DNA of 64,000 bases. Origin: Antedon mediterranea. Taxonomy: Eukaryota > Echinodermata > Crinoidea > Comatulida > Antedonidae. The stretch spans positions 3,635,001-3,699,000 of the forward strand of contig NC_092680.1 in the NCBI RefSeq assembly GCF_964355755.1, read 5' to 3'. Under the pieces are notes generated by a model. The model made no database searches. It was not told the origin of the DNA and worked only from the letters and a program-made list of their open reading frames with translations. This document shows positions 47,701-58,862 of this stretch, piece after piece. Positions within the stretch are counted from its first letter, which is position 1. Each line of letters begins with the position of its first letter. The position numbers and the translations under genes are program-made.

Positions 47701-50700
47701 ATTATAAATATAAAGTATATTAAAATATTCTAATAATTACACTTACCGAAAATTAGTGTAAAAGAAAGGAAACAGTACACACCGTTTTTAACATACTTTT
47801 TCATTTGTTTTTTTTATAATTTTAAATTTCACCATTAAAAAAATTTGTTTTTTTCATATACACATTTAAAATATATTTATTAATGAAATATACACTACAT
47901 TCTAACAAGTACAAAAAAAATTAAATGAATTAGTACAGTAGTTCAAAAGTTACAGATCATTGAAAAATTGCAGTTTTTTCATTTTTTAGGGAATTCCAGC
48001 AAAAATGGGCGTTAAATGCTTTCCTACCACTTTGCGGACCAATAATTTAAAAAATAGGTTTCGTTGAGGCTCCAAAAAAAATAGAGTTGTACAACTCTGT
48101 GATATCTATAGGTTTAACAAAATTCAAAACTTTTAACTAATTATTGTAAAAGTTATAACCTTTTAAAAATGCTTCCAATTTCAACTGCAAAAAACACCAT
48201 TTTTAGGCAAAAAATCGTATATTTTTTTACCACTTTAAATAACCATAACTTTAGAACGGGTAATCGGATTTCAATCATTTAAATTGCAAAATGCTAATTA
48301 CATTAAGTTCTTTATGGTTAACTGAAAGAAAATGTAAAAAAATTAATCTGAATTTTTTCATTGGGATACCTACATTAATGGGACAAAACAATGACAACAC
48401 AATAACTAAATTTAAAATGTATAATCTATGTAATAATACCAGGGACTATACAACTATAACCTTCGATGACAGGAAGGATGAGTATTCCCTGGAACAGCTA
48501 AGGTAACAATTAACAATAGAAAACATAAATGGTGTATGAAGGGACAAGGGCACAAAGATAATTACAAGGAGCGAAACAAAATTTAGCATTCGCCTCGAAT
48601 CTGCCCGAGGGAGAAATATTTTGTGACATTTATCATATAACATTTTAGTTGTCAAAGAAGTGGGAACTGAGTGATTTTTAATTTGATAACTGGGCAACAA
48701 GAAACATTCACCAGTGTTTTTAATCCATAAACACTCCCTACTACTAACTCTAAATTAATCTTCTCTTTCACATCAAAATAAACAAACCTCTGTCATCTTT
48801 GATGAAAGTTCCTTAATTTTCTTTTCAAACATGTCCTCTTTCTCGCTGGCAGTCTCCTCAGCCCTCGACAGTTCCTTGACTTGGTTTTGTAGGAGTGATG
48901 TTTCTTCTGTCAACTCCTGCACTTTGCTGTTGGCGACAAATATAATATGGTTTTAAATTTGTTGATTCAATGAAATTTACACTGGAGTACATTTCTTCAC
49001 AATCGTACATCCAAAATTTAGAATATTGCCCCAAATTCTTGTCTAATAATTGAGAAAGCATAAACAGACGGCTGTATCAGAAACAAGGTGTGGTTAGCAC
49101 ACAATGTTTTTACCAACGCACCACTAGAATATGTAGCTATTGAGTTAAAAGTCATTCTGAATATGCTTAGAAACATTTATTTGACTCAATAGCCACGTAG
49201 TCCAGTGTTCTGGTTTTCTCTAAACTCTAAACACACTCCTTTGTTACTGTACATACAGCACACAATTGAACATTTTAAAAACATATTTCTAGTAAAAACA
49301 ATCCAAACTAAATTAATAAATAACATTATGTGTTAAGATTTAACATGTGTCAAACATGTGTTATTATAACAATGCAATAACATTATATGCCCTAAATCAT
49401 GTTAATTCATATTAAATAAACGCATCATTAAACAACGAAAACATATTCTTGCTCAATCATCTATGGTTATGTTAATTATGACAAAAAATGTTAGAACTAA
49501 ACCAGATTTCTACATTAATGGATGCTGTAAGAGAAAAGATTGTAGTTAAAACATTCAAAAACTAAAGTTAAATGACAATTACTGACCAAATAAGGTAGTA
49601 ATGAACACAATATGGTGGTCAAATAATAAAGTACAGTACTATGTACACAAAATGGTAGGTTCAGGTTAGATGGACAATATTGTACCAATATGGCACTTGG
49701 ACACAATATGGTGGTCAAGTAATAAAGTACTATGTACACAAAATGGTAGGTTCAGGTTAGATGGACAATATTGTACCAATATGGCACTTGGACACAAAAT
49801 GGCAGTCATGTTAAACGCACAATTATTGTACCTACAAAAACAAAATGGTGGTCATGTTTAAATGGAAATATTGGACCAATATGGCACTTGGACAGAAAAT
49901 GGTGGTCATGTTTAAATGGAAATATTGGGCCAATATGGCACTTGGACAAAAATGGTGGTCATGTTTAAATGGAAATATTGGACCAAATAAGGTACTGTAC
50001 TAAGACACAAAATGGCGGTAAAGTTAAATGGAATGTCACTTTGCAATGGGATATTGATTAGTACTAAACGTCACTAAATCCATTCGTAAATCATGCGTTT
50101 ATGAAAAACAAAGAAATGTATTATTATTTGTTACTTCCACAATTCAACACCCTATAATAAAAGTGTAAATGTACGGACTATATGTTAGAAGGGATTTTCC
50201 TTGCATGTAAGTAGGGGAATGCTTTGGTATCCTGACTTAGTATGTAAGCTGTAAAAAATGCTAAATTAGAAATGTATTAAGATGATTGTTATTATTATTA
50301 CTGGTGATACTATTAACTCCATGAAGATTGTTGCTAAACTTCAAGCGCGTGTCGAAATCCATGCTGCTGCGGTTTTAGAACAATCACTAAGAAGAACAGC
50401 GCATGCAAATCTACTGTAAAACGGCAGTGTGTTATCAAACTATTGCCGTGACAGCACCTAACCTTTCTGCCTGACTGGCACGCTCTTCAGTACGCTCCAA
50501 TTCACCTTCTGTTACGGTCAACTTTCGCTGCACCTAGATTTTAATGTATGAAAACATGTATTTATTTACTCGAATTAAAAAAGAAGGCAGGATCAGTAGA
50601 TTTAGGCAAACAGATATCTATTCTGGTTATCTTGCTCCTCGGGGAGAATATGGCATTTGTCGATTCATCCAGTAAGTTAGGCACGAAATAGACTTTATAT

Positions 50701-53700
50701 TATTTTTATTATTTTATGTTTAAAGAATATATAAATTTGTACTGAAAACAAATTTTGTTCATTTGCAAGTCAAATTCGATTTCATAATCACCAGAATAAT
50801 ATCTGTTGCGTCTAATCCTACCAATTCTGCCTTCGTGTATTATGTAATCAAAACCATAATCTCACCTTTTAGCAACGCTAAGTTGTTGATCATACCTATC
50901 ATTTTCAGCTTCAAGTATCTTATTCTTGTTACTCACCTAGTGAGTAGGAGGGATAAAACAAACATTTCATTGATGAAAAAAAAAAAAATTAAAAAATGTA
51001 CCAGAAAAGATGTACTGTACATGTAGCAACAGGAATGATATTATATTATACACGATGGTCAATAACACATTTGATAAAAATATGTTCAAGTAAATAAATG
51101 CGTGGTTTGTATCCAGAAAATAATTGTCTGTTTTAATGTATTGTAGTTTGTTGACTGCTACAAAAAATATTGTATTTGAGAAGCGATTGCCAGATGTATT
51201 GGTAATTTACATATTGTTCATATTTGTGCTGTGGTTCAAATAGGAAGGTACTGTAGCTCTTAAGCGTGGTTCCCACTAGCGACGCAACCCAAGGACGTAA
51301 CGCAAGTGAATTGACTAATCACAAGCGATGGTTTATTCGCTTGTGATTGCTAACTGTCTATAACTTCGCTTGTCATTGGTTAAAACGCTTGCGTTGCGTT
51401 TACGTCTTTGCGTTACGTTCTAGTGGGAACCAAGCTTAAAACTAGCCAACAATTTGGTAGTGACCACATTTTAAAACTTAAGTTTTGTGCAATAGTGTGT
51501 GTGTATTCTGTATATTAATTTTTGTATATTTTATATTTATCTGTTTTTTTCGTACTATTTGCCAATCTTGAAGAAGAATTTCTATTGTTATTTTATTATG
51601 ATAATAATTGACAAATAATGCATTTATTATTCAATGTAAATTAGCTTTAGTCTTCCCAAATAACACTTGAATATTTAAGAAAGTTAAAAGGTAAAGGTTG
51701 TCAAAGGTCAAGAAAGTATACAGATACTATTAATTGTTCAAATAATTTTTCCCTCAAATGAATTTTCTTCAATTATAAACCGCAATTAAGAGTAAATTAT
51801 TATCTCATTTGTTGCCATGGTTACTGATTGTTACCTCTTCAAATTTGCGGTCAGTCTCCTCTGCAATTTCCTTTAACTTTTGTACTTGTTCCTCCAAAGA
51901 AGCAATCTGGAAACAAACATCAAACAAATTAATAAAATACTTCAAAATAATTTGCTTATCGGTGAAATTGTATAAAGCTCTATACATTATCAATTTTATG
52001 TGACAACAAAATGTTATGTGCCCATATATAGACTTGATGATGATCATATCACTACCATATTTGGGCATATCACTAGCATACTTGGGCACATCAGTTTGAA
52101 AGTGTAGACAGAGCTTTAAATAAATGTTTGCTTACCTTCTCATCATCTGTATTGCTGCGGTTTTCCAATACTTTCCTCATCCTATAAAATAAAAATAATA
52201 TGCGAGCTTGAAACAGTGATGAGAAGAAAAGTATTGTATTAAACCAGACATTATGCTACCCCGTGTCTATGGATATCATGCGTCCAAATTATCACTTCAT
52301 TCAATACAATTTTGTTTGTAAATTAATTGTAATTGTATGGAAATATTTTTCCAGTAAAAAAGTAATATATTTTTATTACATTGCAACTTCCACGCCCTCC
52401 TAACAGACACCACGCCACGGACAATATGTACATACTGTTGGTATTTGTCGCAGCCAGACATAAGATCAAAGGACTAGTACAAGTTCCTATCTTGGCAAGG
52501 CAAGCTCAGTGTCCCGATGGCCTTGCTTCTAGTGTATATTATGTTAATAGGATATAAGTATTCTATCCAGGGTAATCTAATTTTCAAATAACACTAGTGA
52601 GAAGAATAGCATATCCTTTATGAATATTTAAGAGACAATTGTACTGCATATAAAACATTATTCAAATACTTCTAATACTAACTATATTACTTTAATATAA
52701 TAAATACAGTACGGTATATTATCATATCATGTTATTTTTCATTTTATTATAAATATGATCATACATCGTACACAGGACCAAAAGATTTACATCCCATTCA
52801 AAGGATGATGCAAAGCGAGTATCTTGTCCAAGGATACCACATAGAGGAATCGAACCTATGCCTCTTACATGCTAGTTCAAATCCCTCATCATTATGCCAC
52901 TCTACTGTATGTTTTGATGTCTCTATGACAAAATGAATACAAGCTGTGATATAATGATAGCAAACGTCAGACAGTACACAAACCTGTCACCTTGCATTTC
53001 TTCAGATTCTATTGATCTTATCACACCCTTTTAATTTCCGATATAATCGGTATCAAGTCCACTGAATTAGACCGTAAGGATTTCCTATCTGATATGATAA
53101 TCATGTTTATTGCAGTGTATACTGTAACTTACTCAGTATAACATTCATCTGCTTAAAGAGAAATTTAAATTTAAACCGCATATTGTAGCTTGTCACATGT
53201 AGAATCTGTATCTATCCTGAGCGGAATTGGCTTATATTCCAGGGGAAGGGCTGGGATTTGTGGATGGGTGGAAAGAGGGTCGGAATGCATTATCGGAGTA
53301 GGTTTCCATGTGTATGATCAAAAAATGACCGGCATAACAATGTGAAGCATGCAGATGTTGTTACAATCCAGTGTACATAATGGAAAAGGATTTGTACAAT
53401 AACTCTGTACCTCTATATCATCTATGGATCTTTAATACATTATTAAATATTTGAGATAATAATTAATGGAAAAGAGTGCATGTTACTCATCTTTCTACTG
53501 TAGATGTGTTTAATTAACAAGAGATCCCACTAGACTACAATATAGATGGTAACACTTTCTAATTAACTTGCTAAATACAGTACTTTTTCAAAGAAAACAT
53601 GTCATCAACTAATATTTTCGTAAAAGGTATCAGTACAAAATGATTCTATTCTGTAAAAAGTCATTTTGAAAACCAGAGTGTTTGGAATTAAATGTTAATG

Positions 53701-56700
53701 ATTATTATACCTCTATAGTAAGTAGTAATGGCATAATTGAAAATTTAAATGTTTTTAATAAAGGTAAGGAATTAATTTATAATTTATCCATTAATGGCTA
53801 GAGATTACCGCCAAGCCAAACTGATAATTACTGTCAGAATCCAACAAAACAAAAACTGTCGCTGCAACAAAAAAACAAGGCTTCATATTGAACTCGTAAT
53901 GAAAATATCCTAGTACTGTAAGGTGGGTGTGGTGTGTTGGGTGGGCGTGACATGTGTTGGGTGGGCGTGACATGTGTTGGGTGGGCGTGGCCAGTGTAGG
54001 GGGTGGCCTGAGAAGGTTAGGAAATGGGAACCTACAAAAGCTTTTTATTTTGAACGTGTTTGTCGTGGTCCGACATAAACATTCATCAATTTCATCAGTT
54101 ACAATTCACCGGTGCGTGTTTATCATTACTAAGTTTGTGCCAGTAATTAGGAGAAGATACGTTGTATTACAGTATTTCATGATCACACAATTATTAACAA
54201 TTTTACTTAATACTAAATAGTATAAAAGAAATCAATTTCTGAAAGCGTGTTTGGATACTTATATTAATCTACTTTCATCTCTAAATAGAAACCACAATGA
54301 AATGTGATAATTGACTACAGTAATAGAAAAATTCTTTCCAGGTTAGTCATTTGTATTTAGTACAATTTGCATATAGCCCAAGGGATTAACTTAACAGTTT
54401 TAATTTAATACTAAATTGAATACAATAGTTTCATTGTATAAAATGCTAATAGTGAATGAGGTAATAAAAATGAATTGGTTGAATTTACTTTTAATGTGAA
54501 ATGACGAATAGTAACAAGTTTATTATCAATTCACTAAACAATAAAAATCATAGTCTCCATTTCATTCTTTAAAATCTTTCTTTAAAATAATCTGGGCTAG
54601 CATACTGTACCTGAATTAGGTTGTGTTAAGGTAGGAGGGAAGGGAGGCAGGGGGATACCCACCTACAGTACTACAAACAAGGCTTATTTTAACCTTTGAA
54701 CTACACTTAATCCTTGCACTCCATTTAATTTTACCATGTAACAACTATCAAAGAAACCTAAGACTTTCAATGACAGCAGAATATAAAATAATAAGATGTG
54801 TCCATATGGACATGATGATGTCATATCACTACCGTATTTGAGAATATCATTACCATATTTGGGTACAAAACACTTTTTTTTGTCATTGAACTAGTTAGTT
54901 GATAGTGTAGACAGATCTTAAGACCTTGTTTATGTAATACTGTATATCCTCAATTTTAAAGACCATGTAATATTGTACATCCTTAATTTACAGTAATTAT
55001 GATAATCCTACAGACCCAACCCAAACAAATTGTAATATAATCGGATCCTGTAACAAAATTGAACAAACAATTTTTGTATCCACCAAGTTTCTGTGAGTGG
55101 GCAGTGGCGAAAAAATGTTACCATCACCCGAGGTTCAAGATGCACTAAAGGTCAACGGTGGTCAATCAAATAAACACCTTTGTAGCTAAAAGTTACACAG
55201 CGATAAACGGTTACAACTACATACTAATCGTTATTTTCATTTAACCGTTTCTGCTGCCAAAAATTGGGGAAAAACTAATTAATTCACATGGAAAATTAAT
55301 CATCTATTTTTATGCAGCAGAAACACTACCTATGTCTACTTGCAACAGGCAAACTCTGTTCAACACCGGATACCTGTGGGCTTTAAGAAATGATAGTATT
55401 ACTGTACGAATATGTTTTGAATCGTTAAAAAAAGAAATTAGGACCTTTTTAACCTCTCGATAGTTTGTTTTTTGGAAGACTTTCCGGTTTTTAAAGAGTC
55501 TGGTATTGAGAGAGTTGATTTTAGTTCAAAATGAAGAATGTGGTTTGCAATATAAAACAGTGAAACCCCTGTTTTAATTTTCTATCCATATGAGTCTTCG
55601 ATTTTTCACACTTCATCAAGTTATAATGGTAAATGCAGGAGCCTTGCTAAGTACTATTACTCAACAAGTTTCTATTCAAAGAACTAAGTCTCTTCCACAA
55701 TAGAATTCACTAAGAATACTCAGCACAGCAAACAATGCGTTGTATAATTAGCCAACAGTTTGGGATAATAGAACCGCTTAAAATGTTTGTTAGTCTCTGA
55801 TTAGATCATGGACTATGAATGGAATTTGGTGAAACTATAATGATTCAAGTGGGGTTTATTCAAATCCTTTATACAAACGCATTTACTACAAAGGACTAGT
55901 AGTAGAATAACCATTCTAGAAAAATATATTTCAAACTATAAGTAATTAGACTATAAAGCTCTGTCTACACTATCAAAATATGTGATATGCCCATACTGTA
56001 CATGGACATGATGATGTAATATCACTAACATATTTGAAAATATCACTACCATATTTAGGCACAACACACTAGTTTGATAAGTGTAGACAGAGCATTGGTA
56101 ATCAAATTTCGATTCTGATAACAGTGTGCATTATGTTTATTGTGACAGTTAGCTGGAAACGTATTGTAATAGACGGCTTTTAATTTGCGAAGACCGAAAA
56201 AAGTCATGTCAATTCATTGTATGCATGCCGGGATGTTGGGACACACTTCCTTGTTCCACACATAGACATTTACGACATGGTTCGGGCAATGAACAAGTAG
56301 GTTAGCTCAAACGATGCGTCGTTCGTTGTCGTAGATTGAAAGCCCCCTCATTAAACTATATAAACCGGTCCTTTTAATGAGTATATTGTAACTTGGTTTT
56401 GACAACCACCATCACTTCTCTATGTCATCTTTAGGAAAAGGTTTATCACCTTTATTTAAACTCGAAATGATAGATTTTCTCCATTTTTAATCATATCCTT
56501 AAGCTCTGTATACACTATCAAACTTTATGTGACAACAAAATGTGATGTGCCTATATATGGACACGGTGATGTCATATTACTAGAATATTTACAGTAGGCA
56601 CATCACACTTGTCAGAACTAGTTTGATAATGTAGACAGAGTTTTTAAGATCACATTTTTTATCATCATCTATATTTGGCGAGTTGCTGGATGCATATGAA

Positions 56701-58592
56701 ATAAAAATCAGAAATTCCAAATGAAAAACTAAACCTTTAATGTGGAAGTACTAATAGACTCGAACCCCGCACCATAGGATTTGAAATCAACAATCTCAAC
56801 AACTGAGCTGTTTTTATTTAGTGTGTAAGTGTCTACACTAGTGTGCTGTTGTAGTATACTGACTAAGTTATTTTCAATATACTTATTTAAAGTATACACT
56901 AAGTTAACTGTACAGTATTTTTATTACTACAAGATGCAACTGTTAAAACTACCCACTTATACCAATATTAGTTTATTGTTATAATAATAATAAGTTTTTA
57001 TAGAAAGCATTCAAATAAAAAGCTTCATTGTTGCACTTTGTATTATATCTTGAGGTTTACAAAGCTCTACCAGGTCATGTCAAAAGACTTGTACATTTAG
57101 GGATCTTCTTGGAATATTTACTACAAACAAACGCTGTGATCAGGGCGTGAAAATTAGTTGCACACATGGTTTTACTACAGTATTGTCACCCTTTAAAATT
57201 AAGTACTGGTATGCAATGATAAAATGGATAATACCTAACAACTTTTAAAATTATAGTTAAACACAGTTATTTTTCTAAATCATTTAGGGTTTTTGTATAA
57301 GATTTAATATAGAAGGAGCACCTTTAGAAAAATATGATAGACAATTTGGTACGATACGATCTGAGGAAGCCAACTCTAGCATGTCCAACAGTTGTGTAAA
57401 AGCGTCTGTGCCTTCAATTAACAACACAGCAATTGTATTTTGTTTGTTTTTTAGGTTTTGCTTTTTAGTCTAATCTGTATTCAAATAAAACTAAATATTA
57501 ACTGTAACTGGAATTTTTTTAAGGAATGTAGTACCAGAACTTGTGAAATGTTATGCTGTATTTGAACAGAAACAGTATACATATAAAATGTTGATTTAAT
57601 ATAGTAAAATTGTTCATGGTTGACAGCAGCAACAAGTGATAATACATGATTCAAAAGATTCTCAATCTGTTTGTACTACACTCTATAATCAATGCACACA
57701 ATGCATCATAGCATAGGTATTGATTTCCTGATGATAATAGACTTTTATACAGTTGACAAGGTTCTTTCTGAAACACTACAGTGATACCTCAAGCAGGGTC
57801 AAAGTCATGCTACAAAAGATGAACTCTAGACCAGTGCATGACAACACATTTCAACTAGTACACCGACTGCAACGTACATAATGTAAGCCTACGCAGGTCC
57901 TAAACGCCTCACTATCATTGTACCACTGCACATGCCTAACCCTACTAGATGCTAATACACATTTAAGTACTTCTAAATATAACGGAACCCAACCCTCTAA
58001 ATATTCCCCTCTAAATAAGTAGGAGTACAGTACTAAAGTGTAATAACTCAAAGCTTGGTTCCCACTAGCGATGCAACGCAAGGTACAGTATGTGATTTGA
58101 CCAATCACAAGCGATGGACTATTTGAACCGTGGCTTGTCATTGGTCAACGTTGCACTAAGTCCTTGCATTGTGTCTCTAGTCGAAACCACTCTTTATGGC
58201 ATGTGGTACAGTAAGTGTTACTGACATACTGTCTGTGTATTGTTTAGTAGGACTGGGCTACACTGTAAAACAATGTCCTTTTTCCTGTGGTATGTACTAT
58301 ATTGTGATTTAATATGTCCTGTTTTCGTGCAGCGGCTTTAGCCAGCTATATTCCCAGAGGACATAAGCATTCAGAAACAGTTACCACACGCGAAGCTTTT
58401 ACTAATTACTGACACTGACAGAAATGAGAATTTGTAATCCACTTGTTGCCATATTTACCTGTCACTCTCTTCTACTCTCTGTTCAAGCTCTTCAACTTTG
58501 GATGTCTGAGAAGTTACTCTTTCCGATGCCTTCTCATACTCGGTGTCTAGAAGCTGAATTCGTCTATTGAGGTTGTCTCTCTCAAGCTCAGC
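38684..58592 (-). CDS. TPM: Tropomyosin, exon-3 equivalent to C-terminus (5' partial)
   Basis: Coiled-coil protein lying along actin filaments, controlling myosin access in muscle and filament identity elsewhere. Exons in order: 58459-58592 (134 nt), 52136-52181 (46), 51835-51906 (72), 50866-50936 or 50463-50533 (71 each), 48788-48926 (139), 46204-46273 (70), then 40901-40983 or 38684-38766 (83 each). One pass gives 204 residues; adding the usual 80 from exons 1-2 gives exactly 284, the canonical length. Landmarks: LNRRIQLLD, MRKVLENR, EETDRKFEE, ELERTEERA, ETRAEFAERSEKTI. The frame has no breaks and no gaps in the heptad pattern. Exons 1a/1b and 2 are not visible and should lie right of 58592, probably beyond 64000. 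Confidence 0.95.
39209..39395. mobile_element. Diverged family A-like element
   Basis: AAAGCCCAGTCCACACTACC at the left and GAGTGTGAAAGGGCTTTA at the right recall the TIR layout; CCATAAATGG inside is a CArG match. Membership uncertain. Confidence 0.35.
40390..40866. mobile_element. CArG-MITE (family A) split by a nested insertion
   Basis: Core with CArG boxes 40440-40449 and 40471-40480 runs to 40495; the remaining end (TTTGATAGTGTGGACAGAGC) resumes at about 40826-40866. The intervening 40496-40806 has its own terminal repeats. Confidence 0.75.
40496..40806. mobile_element. Nested element with ACTTGGGGTAC ends
   Basis: ACTTGGGGTAC and GTACCCCAAGT are exact inverses. TGACGTCA palindromes occur at 40751-40758 and 40771-40778. 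No target duplication is clear. Non-coding. Confidence 0.7.
40901..40983 (-). CDS. TPM: Tropomyosin terminal exon, variant 2
   Basis: Encodes DDLEKEQKKYEAAKQEL then DNLLLEVNAM and TAA. Nearest to the upstream constitutive exon. Use requires cleavage and polyadenylation before 38766, or skipping for variant 1. Both variants end NAM. Confidence 0.9.
41117..41180. mobile_element. SINE-like remnant related to 9.6-9.8 kb
   Basis: GTTCGAAAGATGCGTTGGG, ACTTTGAAGTGCACATGTAA, GGACCTACCGTTTTAT parallel the block at 9690-9780. Confidence 0.4.
41436..41475 (-). mobile_element. SINE tail fragment
   Basis: Inverse of the GCGAGTTACTCGCTGTTGGA tail seen in the SINE at 5363-5564. Confidence 0.45.
41976..42130. 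mobile_element. CArG-MITE (family A) copy without intact CArG box
   Basis: Both TIRs present (TAAAGCTCTGTCTACACTAT / ATAGTGTAGACAGAGATTTA). CCATATATGAG and related core words are each one base off consensus. Confidence 0.87.
42350..42690 (+). repeat. Tandem pair of retroelement-tail-like units ending (ATT)n
   Basis: Units at about 42350-42500 and 42540-42690 share GCTGCTGCATTA(C/T)GGGAGC, ATGTTTCCATAC, GGGATAATAAT and AAGAA(C/T)GAATATTATTATT. A third, diverged copy is at about 53283-53395. Confidence 0.65.
43560..43745. repeat. Dispersed repeat with GTCCCC / AATAGGGG words
   Basis: GTGTTCCCTGAATAGGGGTTGGC and TGTCCCCTGTATGGGGGTCC resemble 59370-59425 and the minisatellite at 59608-59808. 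No coding potential. Confidence 0.45.
44226..44575. repeat. 49-bp minisatellite, about 6.5 copies
   Basis: Unit CTATAGATATAGTAATCTAT / GTAACTTCTATTCTGTGTG / TGAATCGTAC. Highly uniform, in a tropomyosin intron. Confidence 0.9.
45963..46054. mobile_element. Small TIR element, distinct from family A
   Basis: TAAGCCTAGTCTACACTA and TAGTGGAGACTAGGCTTTA; inner CTTGATCAAAC / GTTTGTTAG partly invert. About 150 bp from the tropomyosin exon at 46204-46273. Confidence 0.6.
46358..48370. mobile_element. 2.0-kb TIR element, no coding frame
   Basis: GGTATCCCAATGAAA and TTTCATTGGGATACC are exact inverse termini, both flanked by TA. The interior differs in composition from its flanks (CGACGCGAG, CGGCGGCCGAAAG, more CpG). 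I see no frame over about 60 codons inside, so it looks non-autonomous. In the tropomyosin intron between exons 46204-46273 and 48788-48926. Confidence 0.75.
49121..49210. mobile_element. Small inverted-repeat element with GCTATTGAGT ends
   Basis: CACTAGAATATGTAGCTATTG and its imperfect inverse CAATAGCCACGTAGTCCAGTG; related to the units at 27546-27829. Confidence 0.65.
49577..50010. repeat. Composite minisatellite (~95-bp and ~57-bp units)
   Basis: Two ~95-bp units with GGACAATATTGTACCAATAT and GGCACTTGGACACAA, then ~57-bp units AAAATGGTGGTCATGTTTAA / ATGGAAATATTGGACC. Open frames through it are by-products of unit length. Confidence 0.85.
50463..50533 (-). CDS. TPM: Tropomyosin alternative exon, canonical version
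   Basis: 71 nt, phase 0 to 2; VQRKLTVTEGELERTEERAS matches vertebrate exon 5 (ARKLVIIEGDLERTEERA). Shares length, phase and a CTAG-GTG start with 50866-50936. Confidence 0.92.
50866..50936 (-). CDS. TPM: Tropomyosin alternative exon, divergent version
   Basis: 71 nt, phase 0 to 2; VSNKNKILEAENDRYDQQLS. Only 8 of 24 residues match the other version and the core Leu becomes Asn, yet the frame is open, splice sites are good and the size is identical. Mutually exclusive use is inferred: including both (142 nt) would shift the frame. About 330 bp separate the pair. Confidence 0.8.
51260..51438. mobile_element. MITE with GGTTCCCACTAG ends, copy 1
   Basis: TTAAGCGTGGTTCCCACTAG and CTAGTGGGAACCAAGCTTAA; inner CAAGCGATGG / CGCTTGTGATTG and CGCTTGTCATTGG arms. 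Confidence 0.85.
51973..52118. mobile_element. CArG-MITE (family A) copy
   Basis: TIRs eroded but recognisable (TAAAGCTCTATACATTATCA / GAAAGTGTAGACAGAGCTTTA). CArG box at 52055-52064. Seventeen bp from tropomyosin exon 52136-52181. Confidence 0.82.
52766..52913 (-). mobile_element. tRNA-derived SINE
   Basis: On the minus strand: AGAGTGGCATAATGATGAGG (A-box-like), GGTTCGATTCC (perfect B-box), then TATCCTTGGACAAGATACTC, a core typical of deuterostome SINEs, then TTGAATGGGATGTAAATC and TTTTGGTCCTGTGTA. Confidence 0.72.
53283..53400 (+). repeat. Diverged copy of the 42.35-42.69 kb repeat
   Basis: GCATTATCGGAGTAGGTTTCC, ATGACCGGCATAACAATGTG and a following TGTACATAATGG align with the pair at 42.4 kb. 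Confidence 0.5.
53925..54006. repeat. GT-rich ~20-bp tandem repeat
   Basis: Three copies of TGTTGGGTGGGCGTGACATG and relatives, strongly G-biased on this strand. Confidence 0.8.
54793..54920. mobile_element. CArG-MITE (family A), left TIR missing
   Basis: Core plus right end GATAGTGTAGACAGATCTTA. CArG box at 54853-54862. In the tropomyosin intron. Confidence 0.78.
55244..55330. mobile_element. Short GTTTCTGCTG...CAGCAGAAAC palindrome
   Basis: Mini-version of the 62847-63736 element termini: CCGTTTCTGCTGCC at left, GCAGCAGAAACACT at right, AT-rich inverted interior. Confidence 0.6.
55953..56094. mobile_element. CArG-MITE (family A), no perfect CArG box
   Basis: TIRs TAAAGCTCTGTCTACACTAT and GTGTAGACAGAGC; core boxes carry one-base indels (CCATATTTAGG). 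Confidence 0.85.
56500..56645. mobile_element. CArG-MITE (family A), no perfect CArG box
   Basis: TAAGCTCTGTATACACTATC and GATAATGTAGACAGAGTTTT; core reads CCTATATATGG. Confidence 0.83.
56669..56815 (-). mobile_element. tRNA-like head and SINE tail fragments
   Basis: Minus-strand AGCTCAGTTGTTGAG (A-box) and GGGGTTCGAGTC (B-box) at 56755-56815. On the plus strand at 56669-56709 the tail TTTGGCGAGTTGCTGGATGC as in the SINE at 5.4 kb. Orientation differs, so these may be two insertions. Confidence 0.45.
58050..58196. mobile_element. MITE with GGTTCCCACTAG ends, copy 2
   Basis: AAGCTTGGTTCCCACTAGCG at left, CTCTAGTCGAAACCACTCTTT at right (decayed), and inner AATCACAAGCGATGG, GGCTTGTCATTGG as in copy 1. 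Confidence 0.78.
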
Positions 58593-58680
58593 CTACAAAG
58601 ATGGATAAAAATAAATAAAAGGTGTACACACAATTATCAGTGATAACATAGTAGGACTTGACTAACCTTCAAGTTCACAC

Positions 58681-58862
58681 TTAAGCCGTGTCTACACTAT
58701 CAAACTTTATGTGACAAAAAATTAATATGTATCCATATTGTATGGACATGATACAGTATGTCATATCACTACCATATTTGGGAATGTTACTACCGTACCA
58801 TATTTGGGTATATCACAGGTTTTTTTTCTTCAAACTAGCTTGATAGTGTAAATATACCTTTA
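58681..58862. mobile_element. CArG-MITE (family A) copy
   Basis: TTAAGCCGTGTCTACACTAT and CTTGATAGTGTAAATATACC. CArG boxes at 58772-58781 and 58798-58807. About 90 bp upstream of the tropomyosin exon 58459-58592. Confidence 0.85.

Noticed and set aside
49670-49968. Open frames with repeated ALGHK / NGGHV peptides
   Set aside because: By-product of the ~57-bp and ~95-bp minisatellite units in a tropomyosin intron.
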